NCBI GenBank assembly: GCA_004298295.1
Contig: SCUH01000025.1
Span: 1 to 7,940, forward strand
DNA from: Betaproteobacteria bacterium
GTDB taxonomy: Bacteria > Pseudomonadota > Gammaproteobacteria > Burkholderiales > SG8-39
Length of the DNA stretch: 7,940 nt
Reading direction: 5' to 3'
How positions within the stretch are numbered: position 1 is the first letter of the stretch; the number at the start of each line of letters is the position of its first letter. This document shows, one piece after another, positions 1 through 6,659 of this stretch. Made by a program: the position numbers and the translations under genes. The notes under the pieces are model-generated. The model had not been told where the DNA came from. It was given only the letters and a program-made list of their open reading frames with translations, and searched no databases.

Positions 1-777
1 GGCTGCGAAATCGCCGATGACGTGCATGTCCTTCTGCCAGACCTCGACCTTCATGGTCGCGTCCGAGTAATCCTCGGCGACCATCATCGGGCCGCGTACC
101 TGGAACATGCGCGAGCCCCCCGCGCCGTCGCCGATCACCTTGTAAACCAGCGCCGGATCGAGCCCCGCCTTGCGCGCGAACGTGAACGCCTCTGCGGCCG
201 CGACGTTGTGGATCGCAACCAGCAGATTGGCGACCAGTTTCATGCGGGTGCCGTTGCCGAAGGCGCCCAGATGGTGGTGCGCGCGCGCGAAGCCATCGAA
301 CACCGGGGCGCAGCGCTGGTAGGCGCGGCGCGCCCCGCTGGCGTACACCACCAGGTCGCGCGTGCGCGCCTGCGCGCCGGTACCGGAGAGCGGCGCGTCG
401 AGCATGACCACGCCGGCCGCAGCGAGGCGCTTGCGCGCGGCCTGCTTGTCATCCAGGGACAGGGTGCTGGTCTCCACCACGATTCGCCCGCGCGGCTGGC
501 GCGCTGCGATCGCCTGCACGACCTCCTGCAGCGCCGCGGCCGAGGGCAACGACGTCACCACGATCTCGCAGCGGGTCGCCACCTCGCTCGCCGAGCGCTG
601 CGGATGGCCGCCCGCCGCGGCGAGCGCCCGGCGTCGCGCCGCGACGATATCGTGGCCGTGCACATCGAACCCGGCGCGCACCAGATTGGCGCTGATGGCC
701 GAACCCATGATGCCCAATCCGATCACGCCGATCGATGATTTCACGCGCAAGGCATTGTGCGGCCGATGGGTTGCCAT
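1..777 (-). CDS. 3-hydroxyisobutyrate dehydrogenase-like NAD(P)-dependent oxidoreductase (C-terminus off left edge)
   Basis: Partial beta-hydroxyacid dehydrogenase, 259 codons visible from an ATG at 777-775. The N-terminus has a Rossmann dinucleotide motif, GLGIMG at residues 20-25, followed by a beta strand ending in an acidic residue (HGHD), which favours NAD. The substrate-binding signature reads DAPLSGTG at residues 127-134 (family form DAPVSGG), and the catalytic lysine is K180 in GTRMKLVANL. These features define the family that reduces or oxidises short 3-hydroxy acids such as 3-hydroxyisobutyrate, tartronate semialdehyde or threonate; the exact substrate cannot be told. About 30-40 residues of the C-terminal helical domain should lie beyond position 1. 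No good Shine-Dalgarno precedes 777, and a GTG at 744 is an in-frame alternative that keeps the whole Rossmann fold. The gene is divergent from the fusion gene at 916. Confidence 0.9.
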   Translation of the reverse strand, partial: MATHRPHNALRVKSSIGVIGLGIMGSAISANLVRAGFDVHGHDIVAARRRALAAAGGHPQRSASEVATRCEIVVTSLPSAAALQEVVQAIAARQPRGRIVVETSTLSLDDKQAARKRLAAAGVVMLDAPLSGTGAQARTRDLVVYASGARRAYQRCAPVFDGFARAHHHLGAFGNGTRMKLVANLLVAIHNVAAAEAFTFARKAGLDPALVYKVIGDGAGGSRMFQVRGPMMVAEDYSDATMKVEVWQKDMHVIGDFAA

Positions 778-915
778 CTGCGCAATTTTGATCGCGTTTG
801 CACGGGAGACGGTTGCGGCAATGTTACCCGAGGTCATGGAATCGTTCACCGGCTGCCGCATCCCGCGCTGCGGCGCGGCGGTACACTCGCTTGATCCCAC
901 CCTGGAGTGGATGGC
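778..915. promoter_or_regulatory. Divergent intergenic region between the dehydrogenase and the fusion gene
   Basis: This 138-base gap must hold the promoters of both flanking genes. On the plus strand a -10-like TACACT lies at 882-887, which would start transcription near 894, but no convincing -35 hexamer sits 16-18 bases upstream. On the minus strand TAACAT (complement of 822-827) is a weak -10 candidate. The only firm element is GGAG at 904-907, 8 bases before the ATG at 916. It decides the start of the downstream gene against the GTG at 907, which overlaps it. Confidence 0.3.
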
Positions 916-2604
916 ATGAGTGCGCTTGAAGGCCGCATGCCCGAACTGCTGGACGCGGTCGTGTGCGCGGCACAAGGGGCCGGCGAGCGCTTGCGCGAGG
1001 AATTCTTCCGGCCAGCGGGGCCGCGCGGTGCGCGCGGCAAGGCACCGATCGATACCGAAATCGAGGACACGCTGCGTGCGACGCTGCAGGCGCTGCTGGC
1101 GTGCTCCTTTCTCGGCGAAGAGACCGGTCTTGCGCCGGGGCCGGTCGGTGGCTTGCGCTGGGTCGTCGACCCGCACGACGGCACGAGCGAATTTCTGAAA
1201 GGCAATCGCGGCTCGGCGGTCTCCATTGCACTGTTGCGCGGCGACGGGCTGGCGGGTCCCGCAGCGGCGGCGGCGAGCGCGGAGATCGTGCTCGGCGTCG
1301 TGCATTGCCCCTTTGCCCCGGACCGCGGCGCCGACAGCATCGCGTGGGCCGAGGGTTGCGGACCGATCCGGCGCAATGGCCAGGCGGTCGAGGCCGGCCT
1401 TCCGCGCGGGCGGCTCGAGCGCGGCGCCATTGTCTGGACGACCGCATCCGGGGCGCTGCGTCCGCATGCGTTTTCGCGCGCGCTCGCGCCGGCGCGCTTC
1501 GTCGCCATGCCGAGCATCGCCTATCGCCTGGCGCGCATCGCGGCCGGCGATGGTGTGGCGACGCTTTCGCTGCATTCGGTGAACGAATACGACATCGCGG
1601 CAGGCACGGCACTGGTGCGCGCGGCGGGCGGCGTCGTGCACGACGCCAAGGGGCATGACATCGCCTTCGCCGGGGCCGAAAACGCGCGGGTGCCGGGGTG
1701 CGTTGCGGGCGCGCGCGAAGCCGTGCTTGCACTGGTCGGCAAGGACTGGGAGAGCGTTCTGCGCGAACCGAAGATCGAGCCGCGCCTGGCGCTCGGTTTT
1801 CCGCGCAATCCCGACGAGGCGCGCCTTGCGCGCGCGCAAGGCTGCCTGCTTGGGCAGGCGATCGGCGACAGCCTCGGTGCGCAGGCCGATGCGGGCGCGC
1901 CCACCGATGACGGCGAGCTGGCGATCGTGCTGGCGCGCGCGATCGCGCGCGAAAGACGCTACGACGCCAAGGCTGCATTTAGGGCGTACGGCGAGTGGCG
2001 CGAGTCGCATCCGGTTGACGTCGGCCGCGCGTCGCATGGATCGCTGATGCGCGTCGTGCCGATCGGCATCTGGGCCGCAGGCGATCCGGTGCGTGCCGCG
2101 CGCGCCGCGCGCGAGGACTCGGCGCTCATGCGGCCGAATGAGGTTTGCGAGGAGGCCTGCGCGGGGTACGCCGCCGCGATTGCGGCAGGCGTCTCTGGCG
2201 GCGCGCGGGCCGACATGCTCGTCGCGGCCCGCGCGCACTGCAGCGGTGAAGCGCGCGCCGCGATCGAGCGCGGCGCGGGAAATGAGCGGCTGGCGGACTG
2301 CGATTCCAACGCGAGCGACTGTCTGCCCGCGTTGCAGAACGCGTTTCGGCAACTCTGCCATGCAAGCGATTTCGAACAGGCACTGATTGCCACGGCGAGC
2401 GCAGGCGGTGACGCCGGCATCCGCGGTGCTGTCGCCGGCGCATTGCTCGGCGTAGCCCATGGGCGCGCGGCGATTCCGCAACGCTGGATTCTGCCGGTGC
2501 TCGCCTGCCGCCCGGGCGCCGCAGCGGGCGCGCCGCAGGCGCGGCCGATGACGTGCTGGCCGGACGACGTGCTGGAACTGGCCGAAGCGCTGATTACCGG
2601 CTAG
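916..2604 (+). CDS. Fusion protein: inositol-monophosphatase-type phosphatase + ADP-ribosylglycohydrolase (DraG/ARH)-type domain
   Basis: 562 residues from ATG 916, chosen because GGAG at 904-907 is correctly spaced. Residues 1 to about 277 form an inositol monophosphatase-fold, metal-dependent phosphatase: metal ligands are visible as E68/E69 in GEE, D85 and D88 in DPHDGT, and D226 in EYDIAAG followed by AAGG. Their spacing matches E70, D90, D93 and D220 of the classical enzyme. A linker of about 30 residues leads to an ADP-ribosylglycohydrolase-like domain (about 309-562) with GCLLGQAIGDSLGA (309 on), TDDGE (T330, D331, D332), HGSLMR (374-379), a PNEVC segment and a C-terminal GGDAGI...AGALLG block. 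Family members remove ADP-ribose from proteins or related conjugates using two Mg2+ ions. Here the usual GGDTDT is GGDAGI (D499 kept; the next D and T replaced by G501 and I502), so the second half may be inactive or altered. The substrate of either half is unknown. It is convergent with the LysR gene, 4 bases apart. Confidence 0.88.
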   Translation: MSALEGRMPELLDAVVCAAQGAGERLREEFFRPAGPRGARGKAPIDTEIEDTLRATLQALLACSFLGEETGLAPGPVGGLRWVVDPHDGTSEFLKGNRGSAVSIALLRGDGLAGPAAAAASAEIVLGVVHCPFAPDRGADSIAWAEGCGPIRRNGQAVEAGLPRGRLERGAIVWTTASGALRPHAFSRALAPARFVAMPSIAYRLARIAAGDGVATLSLHSVNEYDIAAGTALVRAAGGVVHDAKGHDIAFAGAENARVPGCVAGAREAVLALVGKDWESVLREPKIEPRLALGFPRNPDEARLARAQGCLLGQAIGDSLGAQADAGAPTDDGELAIVLARAIARERRYDAKAAFRAYGEWRESHPVDVGRASHGSLMRVVPIGIWAAGDPVRAARAAREDSALMRPNEVCEEACAGYAAAIAAGVSGGARADMLVAARAHCSGEARAAIERGAGNERLADCDSNASDCLPALQNAFRQLCHASDFEQALIATASAGGDAGIRGAVAGALLGVAHGRAAIPQRWILPVLACRPGAAAGAPQARPMTCWPDDVLELAEALITG

Positions 2605-2608
2605 CGCC

Positions 2609-3523
2609 TCAGGCGGCCTGGACCTGATCGGACACGGCGGGCAGCGCCACCTGCCAGGACTCCGCCACGACCTGCAGCAGCGCGGCGATGAGCGGATCGG
2701 CAGCGCGCTCGGCGCGGTAGATGAACCACAGGGTCGTACGCACGCGCGCCTTGGTCCAGATGCAGACTTCGCCGGCGCGCTGGCGTTCCAGCGCGAGGTC
2801 CTCGCGCATCAGCGATACGCCGAGCCCGGAGGCGACCAGGTTGCTGATCACCGCCTCGGTGTCGGCTTCGATGAATTTGCCGGGCTCGACGCCATGCTCG
2901 CCGAAAAGGCCCTGCAGCAGGTGGTGGTGGGTGCTGATCTGCGGCGTCACGATCCAGGGCAGCGCGGCGAGTTCGTCCCATCCCGCGCCGTCGATGCGCG
3001 CCTTCCAATCCGCGGGCGCCGCGACGCGGTAGATGACTTCCCTCAGCGCGATCCCGGCAACCTGCGACGAACTCATGTCGCCGTAGTAAAAGCTCGCGTC
3101 GAGATTGCCGTCGCGTACCGCTTCGAACGCGGCTCCCGTGATCTCGTGATGCAGCTCGAGTTCCAGCAGCGGATAGCGTTCGACCGCCTTGCCGAGAACG
3201 TCGCCGAGGTGCAGGAACTGCGGATCGCTCAGCGTGCCGATACGCAGCCGCCCGGCGACCTCTCCCTGCACGGCACGCGCCGCGCGCCGCAGGGCATCCG
3301 CCGCCGCGAGCACGCGTTCGGCGTGCGCCAGCAGTTCGCGCCCCGCGCGCGTGGGGTGCATGCCGTTCGGCGTGCGTTCGAACAGCCGCACGTCGAGTTC
3401 TTCCTCGAGCGCCTTGATCTGGGCGCTGAGCGCCGGCTGGCTGACGTGCAGGCGCTCCGCTGCCCGGGTCAGCTGTCCGGCGTCGGCGACCGCGGCAAAG
3501 GCGCGAAGTTGGTAGAGCTCCAT
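2609..3523 (-). CDS. LysR-type transcriptional regulator
   Basis: 304 residues, the normal length for the family. The N-terminal winged helix-turn-helix covers about residues 1-60 and shows the canonical order: AAERLHVSQPALSAQIKALE, then LFERTPNGMHPTRAG. A linker helix follows, and a periplasmic-binding-protein-like effector domain occupies about residues 90-295 (starting GRLRIGTLSDPQF, with GLGVSLM near 252). Members bind a small metabolite and usually control a divergently transcribed target and their own gene. Here the divergent neighbour is the small-gene operon at 3685, and AT-rich DNA lies between them; whether that operon is really the target is inference. The effector cannot be predicted. 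The start at 3523 is the family's usual MELYQLRAF beginning; its Shine-Dalgarno is weak. Confidence 0.95.
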   Translation of the reverse strand: MELYQLRAFAAVADAGQLTRAAERLHVSQPALSAQIKALEEELDVRLFERTPNGMHPTRAGRELLAHAERVLAAADALRRAARAVQGEVAGRLRIGTLSDPQFLHLGDVLGKAVERYPLLELELHHEITGAAFEAVRDGNLDASFYYGDMSSSQVAGIALREVIYRVAAPADWKARIDGAGWDELAALPWIVTPQISTHHHLLQGLFGEHGVEPGKFIEADTEAVISNLVASGLGVSLMREDLALERQRAGEVCIWTKARVRTTLWFIYRAERAADPLIAALLQVVAESWQVALPAVSDQVQAA

Positions 3524-3684
3524 GGGATGTCCGGTAGTATTCTAGCGGTAAAATGCTGCGGTGCATCAATCACTTGCATGACATCGGCAGATCAGAACCT
3601 AAGTATCTGTATTTGCGATTTGATTTATCGATATGAGAGGACGATATTGGCATCATGCAACGCACCATTCGAGGTGCTCAGGAG
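3524..3684. promoter_or_regulatory. AT-rich divergent control region between the LysR gene and the small-gene operon
   Basis: The stretch from about 3541 to 3660 is clearly more AT-rich than the rest of the window. On the minus strand, TTGATG (complement of 3564-3569) and TAGAAT (complement of 3539-3544) with a 19-base spacer could serve the regulator. On the plus strand, TTGATT at 3620-3625 and GATATT at 3643-3648, 17 bases apart, could start the operon near 3655. TTGCATGA at 3574-3581 is repeated as its exact reverse complement TCATGCAA at 3653-3660, and a TATCGATA palindrome sits at 3626-3633. The motif TGCA occurs at 3562, 3575 and 3656. These are candidate regulator sites; a clear LysR box (T-N11-A within a dyad) is not evident. 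Confidence 0.4.
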
Positions 3685-3972
3685 ATGACCGTGAGAGCCG
3701 TCCTACCGTTTTACGAAGGCGACAGTATCGTCCATTACGGAGCGGGCGTCGCCCGGTCCGAAGTTTCGACCCCGGCGGCGAAGCCGTCGCTGTGGGCAGG
3801 CGTCGGCCGTATCGTGGCCGGGTTCTTCCGTTGGCTCGAACGGGGCGTGGAACGCGCGCGCTACCGCGAGCTCGAGCGCTATCTCGCCGAGTCGGGCGAC
3901 GTGTTCGAACTCGAGCGGCGCATCCGCAAGGTCGAGCTCAGGTACGGCGAGCGCTTCGATCCGTTTGGCTGA
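3685..3972 (+). CDS. Small DUF3563-like protein of unknown function
   Basis: 95 residues from ATG 3685. Start choice: GAGGTG at 3671-3676 is 8 bases before ATG 3685, while AGGAG at 3680-3684 is ideally placed for the in-frame GTG at 3691; an ATG at 3655 also exists but lies at the predicted transcript start. The protein has a poorly conserved N-terminus, an aromatic amphipathic stretch (GRIVAGFFRWLERG, about residues 41-54), then a charged helical region RYRELERYLAESGDVFELE with RRIRKVE after it. That last pattern, YLA(E/Q)S-D--ELERR-R, resembles DUF3563 proteins, short proteins common in Burkholderiales with no known function; the assignment is from memory of the motif. The gene is 13 bases upstream of the next small gene and probably co-transcribed. 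I do not propose a function. Confidence 0.8.
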   Translation: MTVRAVLPFYEGDSIVHYGAGVARSEVSTPAAKPSLWAGVGRIVAGFFRWLERGVERARYRELERYLAESGDVFELERRIRKVELRYGERFDPFG

Positions 3973-3985
3973 GAGGCTCCGCGTC

Positions 3986-4231
3986 ATGTTCAAGATCGAG
4001 AAGACGCGGGCCGTGGATCCTGACGCCTGGCAGGACGCGGATCGCGGCCGCGCCATCGACAAGGCACGCGCCGCGCTGGTTGCCCCCGGCGACGTGGTGA
4101 CGGTGACGGATTCCGGCTCCGGCGAAACGCTGTGGATGGCCGTGTTCGGCCGCGACGGTCGCTGCCACGAGTGGTCCGGCCAGGAGCCGCGCCAAGTGCG
4201 CGTGTCGCCCCTGCTTTCCACGCTGGACTGA
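3986..4231 (+). CDS. Small hypothetical protein, second gene of the operon
   Basis: 81 residues from ATG 3986, preceded by GAGAGG at 3971-3976 with a 9-base spacer; a TTG at 3965 would overlap the previous gene and is less likely. I do not recognise the family. The visible make-up is an acidic, Trp-containing N-terminal segment (DPDAWQDADRG), a helix-like stretch (AIDKARAALV), then a beta-rich half with VVTVTDSGSGETLWMAVFGR and CHEWSG, ending near a conserved-looking LLSTLD. There is no signal peptide or membrane segment, so it is probably a small cytoplasmic protein. It follows the DUF3563-like gene by 13 bases and ends about 70 bases before the terminator hairpin at 4299. Confidence 0.75.
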   Translation: MFKIEKTRAVDPDAWQDADRGRAIDKARAALVAPGDVVTVTDSGSGETLWMAVFGRDGRCHEWSGQEPRQVRVSPLLSTLD

Positions 4232-4247
4232 GCGCCCGCCGTCGTAT

Positions 4248-4276
4248 TTGCGGGGGGCCGGAGTTCGGCCTAGACT
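4248..4276 (+). promoter_or_regulatory. Candidate sigma70-type promoter upstream of the molybdopterin-binding subunit gene
   Basis: TTGCGG at 4248-4253 and TAGACT at 4271-4276 are separated by exactly 17 bases (3/6 and 4/6 matches to the consensus hexamers). Transcription would start near 4283, giving a leader of about 45 bases that contains the hairpin at 4299-4322. It lies 17 bases after the stop codon of the preceding small gene. Confidence 0.45.
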
Positions 4277-4298
4277 GCGCCTTCCGCAAGTTTGCCCA

Positions 4299-4322
4299 AC
4301 GCCCCGGCCACGGGGCGTTTTT
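4299..4322 (+). terminator. Intrinsic terminator-like hairpin just before the molybdopterin-binding subunit start
   Basis: An 8-base-pair perfect stem, ACGCCCCG at 4299-4306 with CGGGGCGT at 4311-4318, encloses the tetraloop GCCA and is followed directly by a T run (4318-4322). This is a textbook Rho-independent terminator on the plus strand. It could end the small-gene operon, but it is also only 10 bases before the ATG at 4329, so transcripts from the candidate promoter at 4248-4276 must pass through it. It may therefore act as an attenuator. Confidence 0.75.
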
Positions 4323-4328
4323 GTTCCG

Positions 4329-6659
4329 ATGACGACACCCGAAACCCAGTTCGACCCCGATGTCACGCGCTTCGGCTCGTCGCGCTCGCAAAAGCGCCTC
4401 GAGGACGATCGCCTGCTCGCCGGCAGGGGTCTGTACAGTGACGATCGCGTATTCCCGGGCCAGGCGTGGCTCGTGCTCGCGCGCTCACCGCACGCGCACG
4501 CGCGCATCGTGTCGGTGGATCTCGCCGCGGCGCGCGCCGCCCCCGGAGTCATCGCCGCCTGGTCGATCGCAGAGCTGCGCGCGGACGGTGTGGGACACAT
4601 TCCGTTCCCGCCACTTTTCAAGCGCGCCGACGGCTCGCCCATGGCCGCGCCGCCGCGCACGCTGCTGGCCGAGGGCAAGGTGTTCTACGTCGGCCAGCCG
4701 GTGGTGGCGGTGATTGCCGAGACGCGCGAGCAAGCGCAGGACGCAGCGGAGTTGGCGCAGCTCGAGTACGATGAGTTGCCCTGCGTGGTCGATCCGCGCC
4801 GCGCAGTGCAGGCGGGTGCACCGCAACTGTGGCCCGATGCGCCGGGCAATATCGCGGCCGAGCAGCGCTACGGCGACGCGCGCGCCGTCGATGAAGCCCT
4901 GGCGGGCGCGGCGCACGTGACAAGACTGCGGCTGCACAACCAGCGGCTCATGTCCTTCGCGGTGGAGCCGCGCAGCTCGATCGGTGTGGTGGAGAACGGC
5001 CGCGTCACGCTCTACACGCAGAACCAGACGCCGACCGGCGCGCGTGATTCGCTCTCGGCTGCGCTCGGCGGACAACCGGCCGATTACCGCGTGATCGTGG
5101 GCGACATCGGCGGCGGCTTCGGCATGAAGACCGGGCTCGCCAACGAGGACGCGCTGGTATGCCATGCCGCGCGCCGGCTCGGCCGGCCGGTGCGCTGGCG
5201 CGCCGAAAGGAGCGAGGAATTTCTCGCCGCGCACATGGGCCGCGACCAGCACTACGAGGCGCAACTGGCGCTGGATCGGGACGGGCGCATGCTCGCCTTG
5301 CGCGTGGACGTGCTCGCCAATTTCGGCGCCGTGCCGGTCGGCTCCACGGCGATCATTCCGCTGGCGCTGGGACCGAAGGTGCAGACCACGGTGTATCGCG
5401 TGCCGCGAATCGACTTTCGCATCCGCGGCCTGCTCACCAACACGATGGCGACCGGCGCCTATCGCGGCGCGGGCCGGCCCGAGGCGAATTACCTGATGGA
5501 ACGGCTGATCGAGCAGGCGGCGCGCGAAATGAACCTCGACTCCGCCGAGATCCGCCGGCGCAACTTCGTGCGCGAGAGCGACTTTCCGTTCCGCACGCAC
5601 CTGGGCGACGTCTACGATTCGGGCGCCTTCGGCCGGATGCTCGATGCCTTGCTCGCGCGCGCCGACTGGAACGGGTTCGCCGCAAGGCGCGAGGCATCGA
5701 AGCGGCGCGGCCGGCTGCGCGGGCGCGGGCTCGCCTCGTACCTCGAGTGGACCGGCGCCATTCCGACCGAAACCGTCGACATCCAGGTCGACGCCGATGG
5801 CACGGTGACCGTGTTCTCGGGCACGCAGGCGATGGGGCAGGGGCTGGAGACCACCTACACGCAATTGATCTCGGAAGTGCTGCAGATTCCGCTCCGGGGC
5901 GTGAAGATCGTGCAGGGCGACACGGACCGCGCCACCGGCGTCGGCAGCGTCGGCTCGCGCTCGGCGTTCGTCGGCGGCTCGGCGACCGTGGCCGCGGGCC
6001 GGCGCGTCATCGTGCGCGGCCGCGAGATCGCCGCCGAAGCGCTCGAAGCCGCGAGCGGCGACATCGAGTATCGCGACGGGCGCTTCTCGATCGCGGGCAC
6101 CGATCGCACGATCACGCTGGCGCAGGCGGCGGCGCGCGAGACCCAGGGCCATATCCGCGTCTCGGCGACGGAGACGCCGTCGGCGCCGTCGTGGCCGAAC
6201 GGCGCCCAGGCTTGCGAGGTCGAGATCGATCCGGAGACGGGCGAAGTCGACGTCGTAGCGCTCACCAGCGTCGACGACATCGGCCGCATCATCAACCACA
6301 TGATCGTCGAGGGGCAGATCCACGGCGGCATGGCGCAGGGCATCGGCCAGGCGCTCTACGAGCAGGCCGTGTACGACCCGGAGAGCGGGCAGCTGCTCAC
6401 CGGATCGCTCATGGATTACTGCGTGCCGCGCGCCGACCAGTTCCCCGCCCTGCGCGCGAGCTTCGACGAGGGCGTGCCGTGCAGGACCAACCTGCTCGGC
6501 GTCAAGGGCTGCGGCGAGATCGGCACTATCGGCGCCGTGCCGGCTGCGGTGCATGCGGTTCTCGACGCGCTCGAAGGCCGCAGCGCGGCGCAGCTCGAAA
6601 TGCCCTTCACGCCGGAAAAGATCTGGCGCGCGTTGCAGGGAAGCGGTCAACCCGTCTGA
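4329..6659 (+). CDS. Xanthine dehydrogenase/CoxL-family molybdopterin-binding large subunit (form II type)
   Basis: 776 residues, normal for the stand-alone large subunit of molybdenum hydroxylases, which hydroxylate aldehydes, N-heterocycles or related compounds in the cytoplasm or periplasm using Mo-molybdopterin cytosine dinucleotide. Visible motifs: N-terminal RLLAGRGLYSDD and VLARSPHAHARI (typical of the family), GGGFGMK at 261-267, the active-site loop AYRGAGR at 377-383, MGQG with Q504 in the cofactor-binding region, and GVKGCGEIGTIG with the catalytic base E730. AYRGAGR is the form II signature; true CO dehydrogenase (form I) has AYxCSFR, so CO oxidation is not indicated. No twin-arginine signal is seen. 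The start at 4329 is the only in-frame start near the homologous N-terminus, although no Shine-Dalgarno precedes it. The FAD (CoxM) and 2Fe-2S (CoxS) subunit genes that normally adjoin are absent in this window. A TonB-family gene follows after 53 bases. The substrate is unknown. Confidence 0.93.
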   Translation: MTTPETQFDPDVTRFGSSRSQKRLEDDRLLAGRGLYSDDRVFPGQAWLVLARSPHAHARIVSVDLAAARAAPGVIAAWSIAELRADGVGHIPFPPLFKRADGSPMAAPPRTLLAEGKVFYVGQPVVAVIAETREQAQDAAELAQLEYDELPCVVDPRRAVQAGAPQLWPDAPGNIAAEQRYGDARAVDEALAGAAHVTRLRLHNQRLMSFAVEPRSSIGVVENGRVTLYTQNQTPTGARDSLSAALGGQPADYRVIVGDIGGGFGMKTGLANEDALVCHAARRLGRPVRWRAERSEEFLAAHMGRDQHYEAQLALDRDGRMLALRVDVLANFGAVPVGSTAIIPLALGPKVQTTVYRVPRIDFRIRGLLTNTMATGAYRGAGRPEANYLMERLIEQAAREMNLDSAEIRRRNFVRESDFPFRTHLGDVYDSGAFGRMLDALLARADWNGFAARREASKRRGRLRGRGLASYLEWTGAIPTETVDIQVDADGTVTVFSGTQAMGQGLETTYTQLISEVLQIPLRGVKIVQGDTDRATGVGSVGSRSAFVGGSATVAAGRRVIVRGREIAAEALEAASGDIEYRDGRFSIAGTDRTITLAQAAARETQGHIRVSATETPSAPSWPNGAQACEVEIDPETGEVDVVALTSVDDIGRIINHMIVEGQIHGGMAQGIGQALYEQAVYDPESGQLLTGSLMDYCVPRADQFPALRASFDEGVPCRTNLLGVKGCGEIGTIGAVPAAVHAVLDALEGRSAAQLEMPFTPEKIWRALQGSGQPV

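Noticed and set aside
22..919. Plus-strand open frames over the left-edge gene
   Set aside because: The minus strand encodes a clear 3-hydroxyisobutyrate dehydrogenase-type protein with Rossmann, substrate and catalytic lysine motifs.
824..1978. Long minus-strand open frame opposite the fusion gene
   Set aside because: Low-complexity Arg/Pro/Ala translation with no motif, while the plus strand encodes two clear enzyme domains.
2605..2615. Small palindrome CGCC-TCA-GGCG between the convergent stops as a bidirectional terminator
   Set aside because: The stem is only 4 base pairs with no T or A tract, and it overlaps the LysR stop codon. It is probably chance in GC-rich DNA.
3655..3684. ATG at 3655 as the start of the DUF3563-like gene
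   Set aside because: It has no Shine-Dalgarno and coincides with the predicted transcription start and an inverted repeat; ATG 3685 or GTG 3691 have proper ribosome binding sites.
4248..4328. TTG at 4248 as the start of the large subunit
   Set aside because: The extra 27 residues would cover the promoter-like sequence and terminator hairpin and have no family homology. The conserved N-terminus begins just after ATG 4329.
4329..6659. Aerobic CO dehydrogenase large subunit (form I CoxL)
   Set aside because: The active-site loop is AYRGAGR and not the AYxCSFR of true CO dehydrogenase, and no coxM or coxS gene is adjacent.
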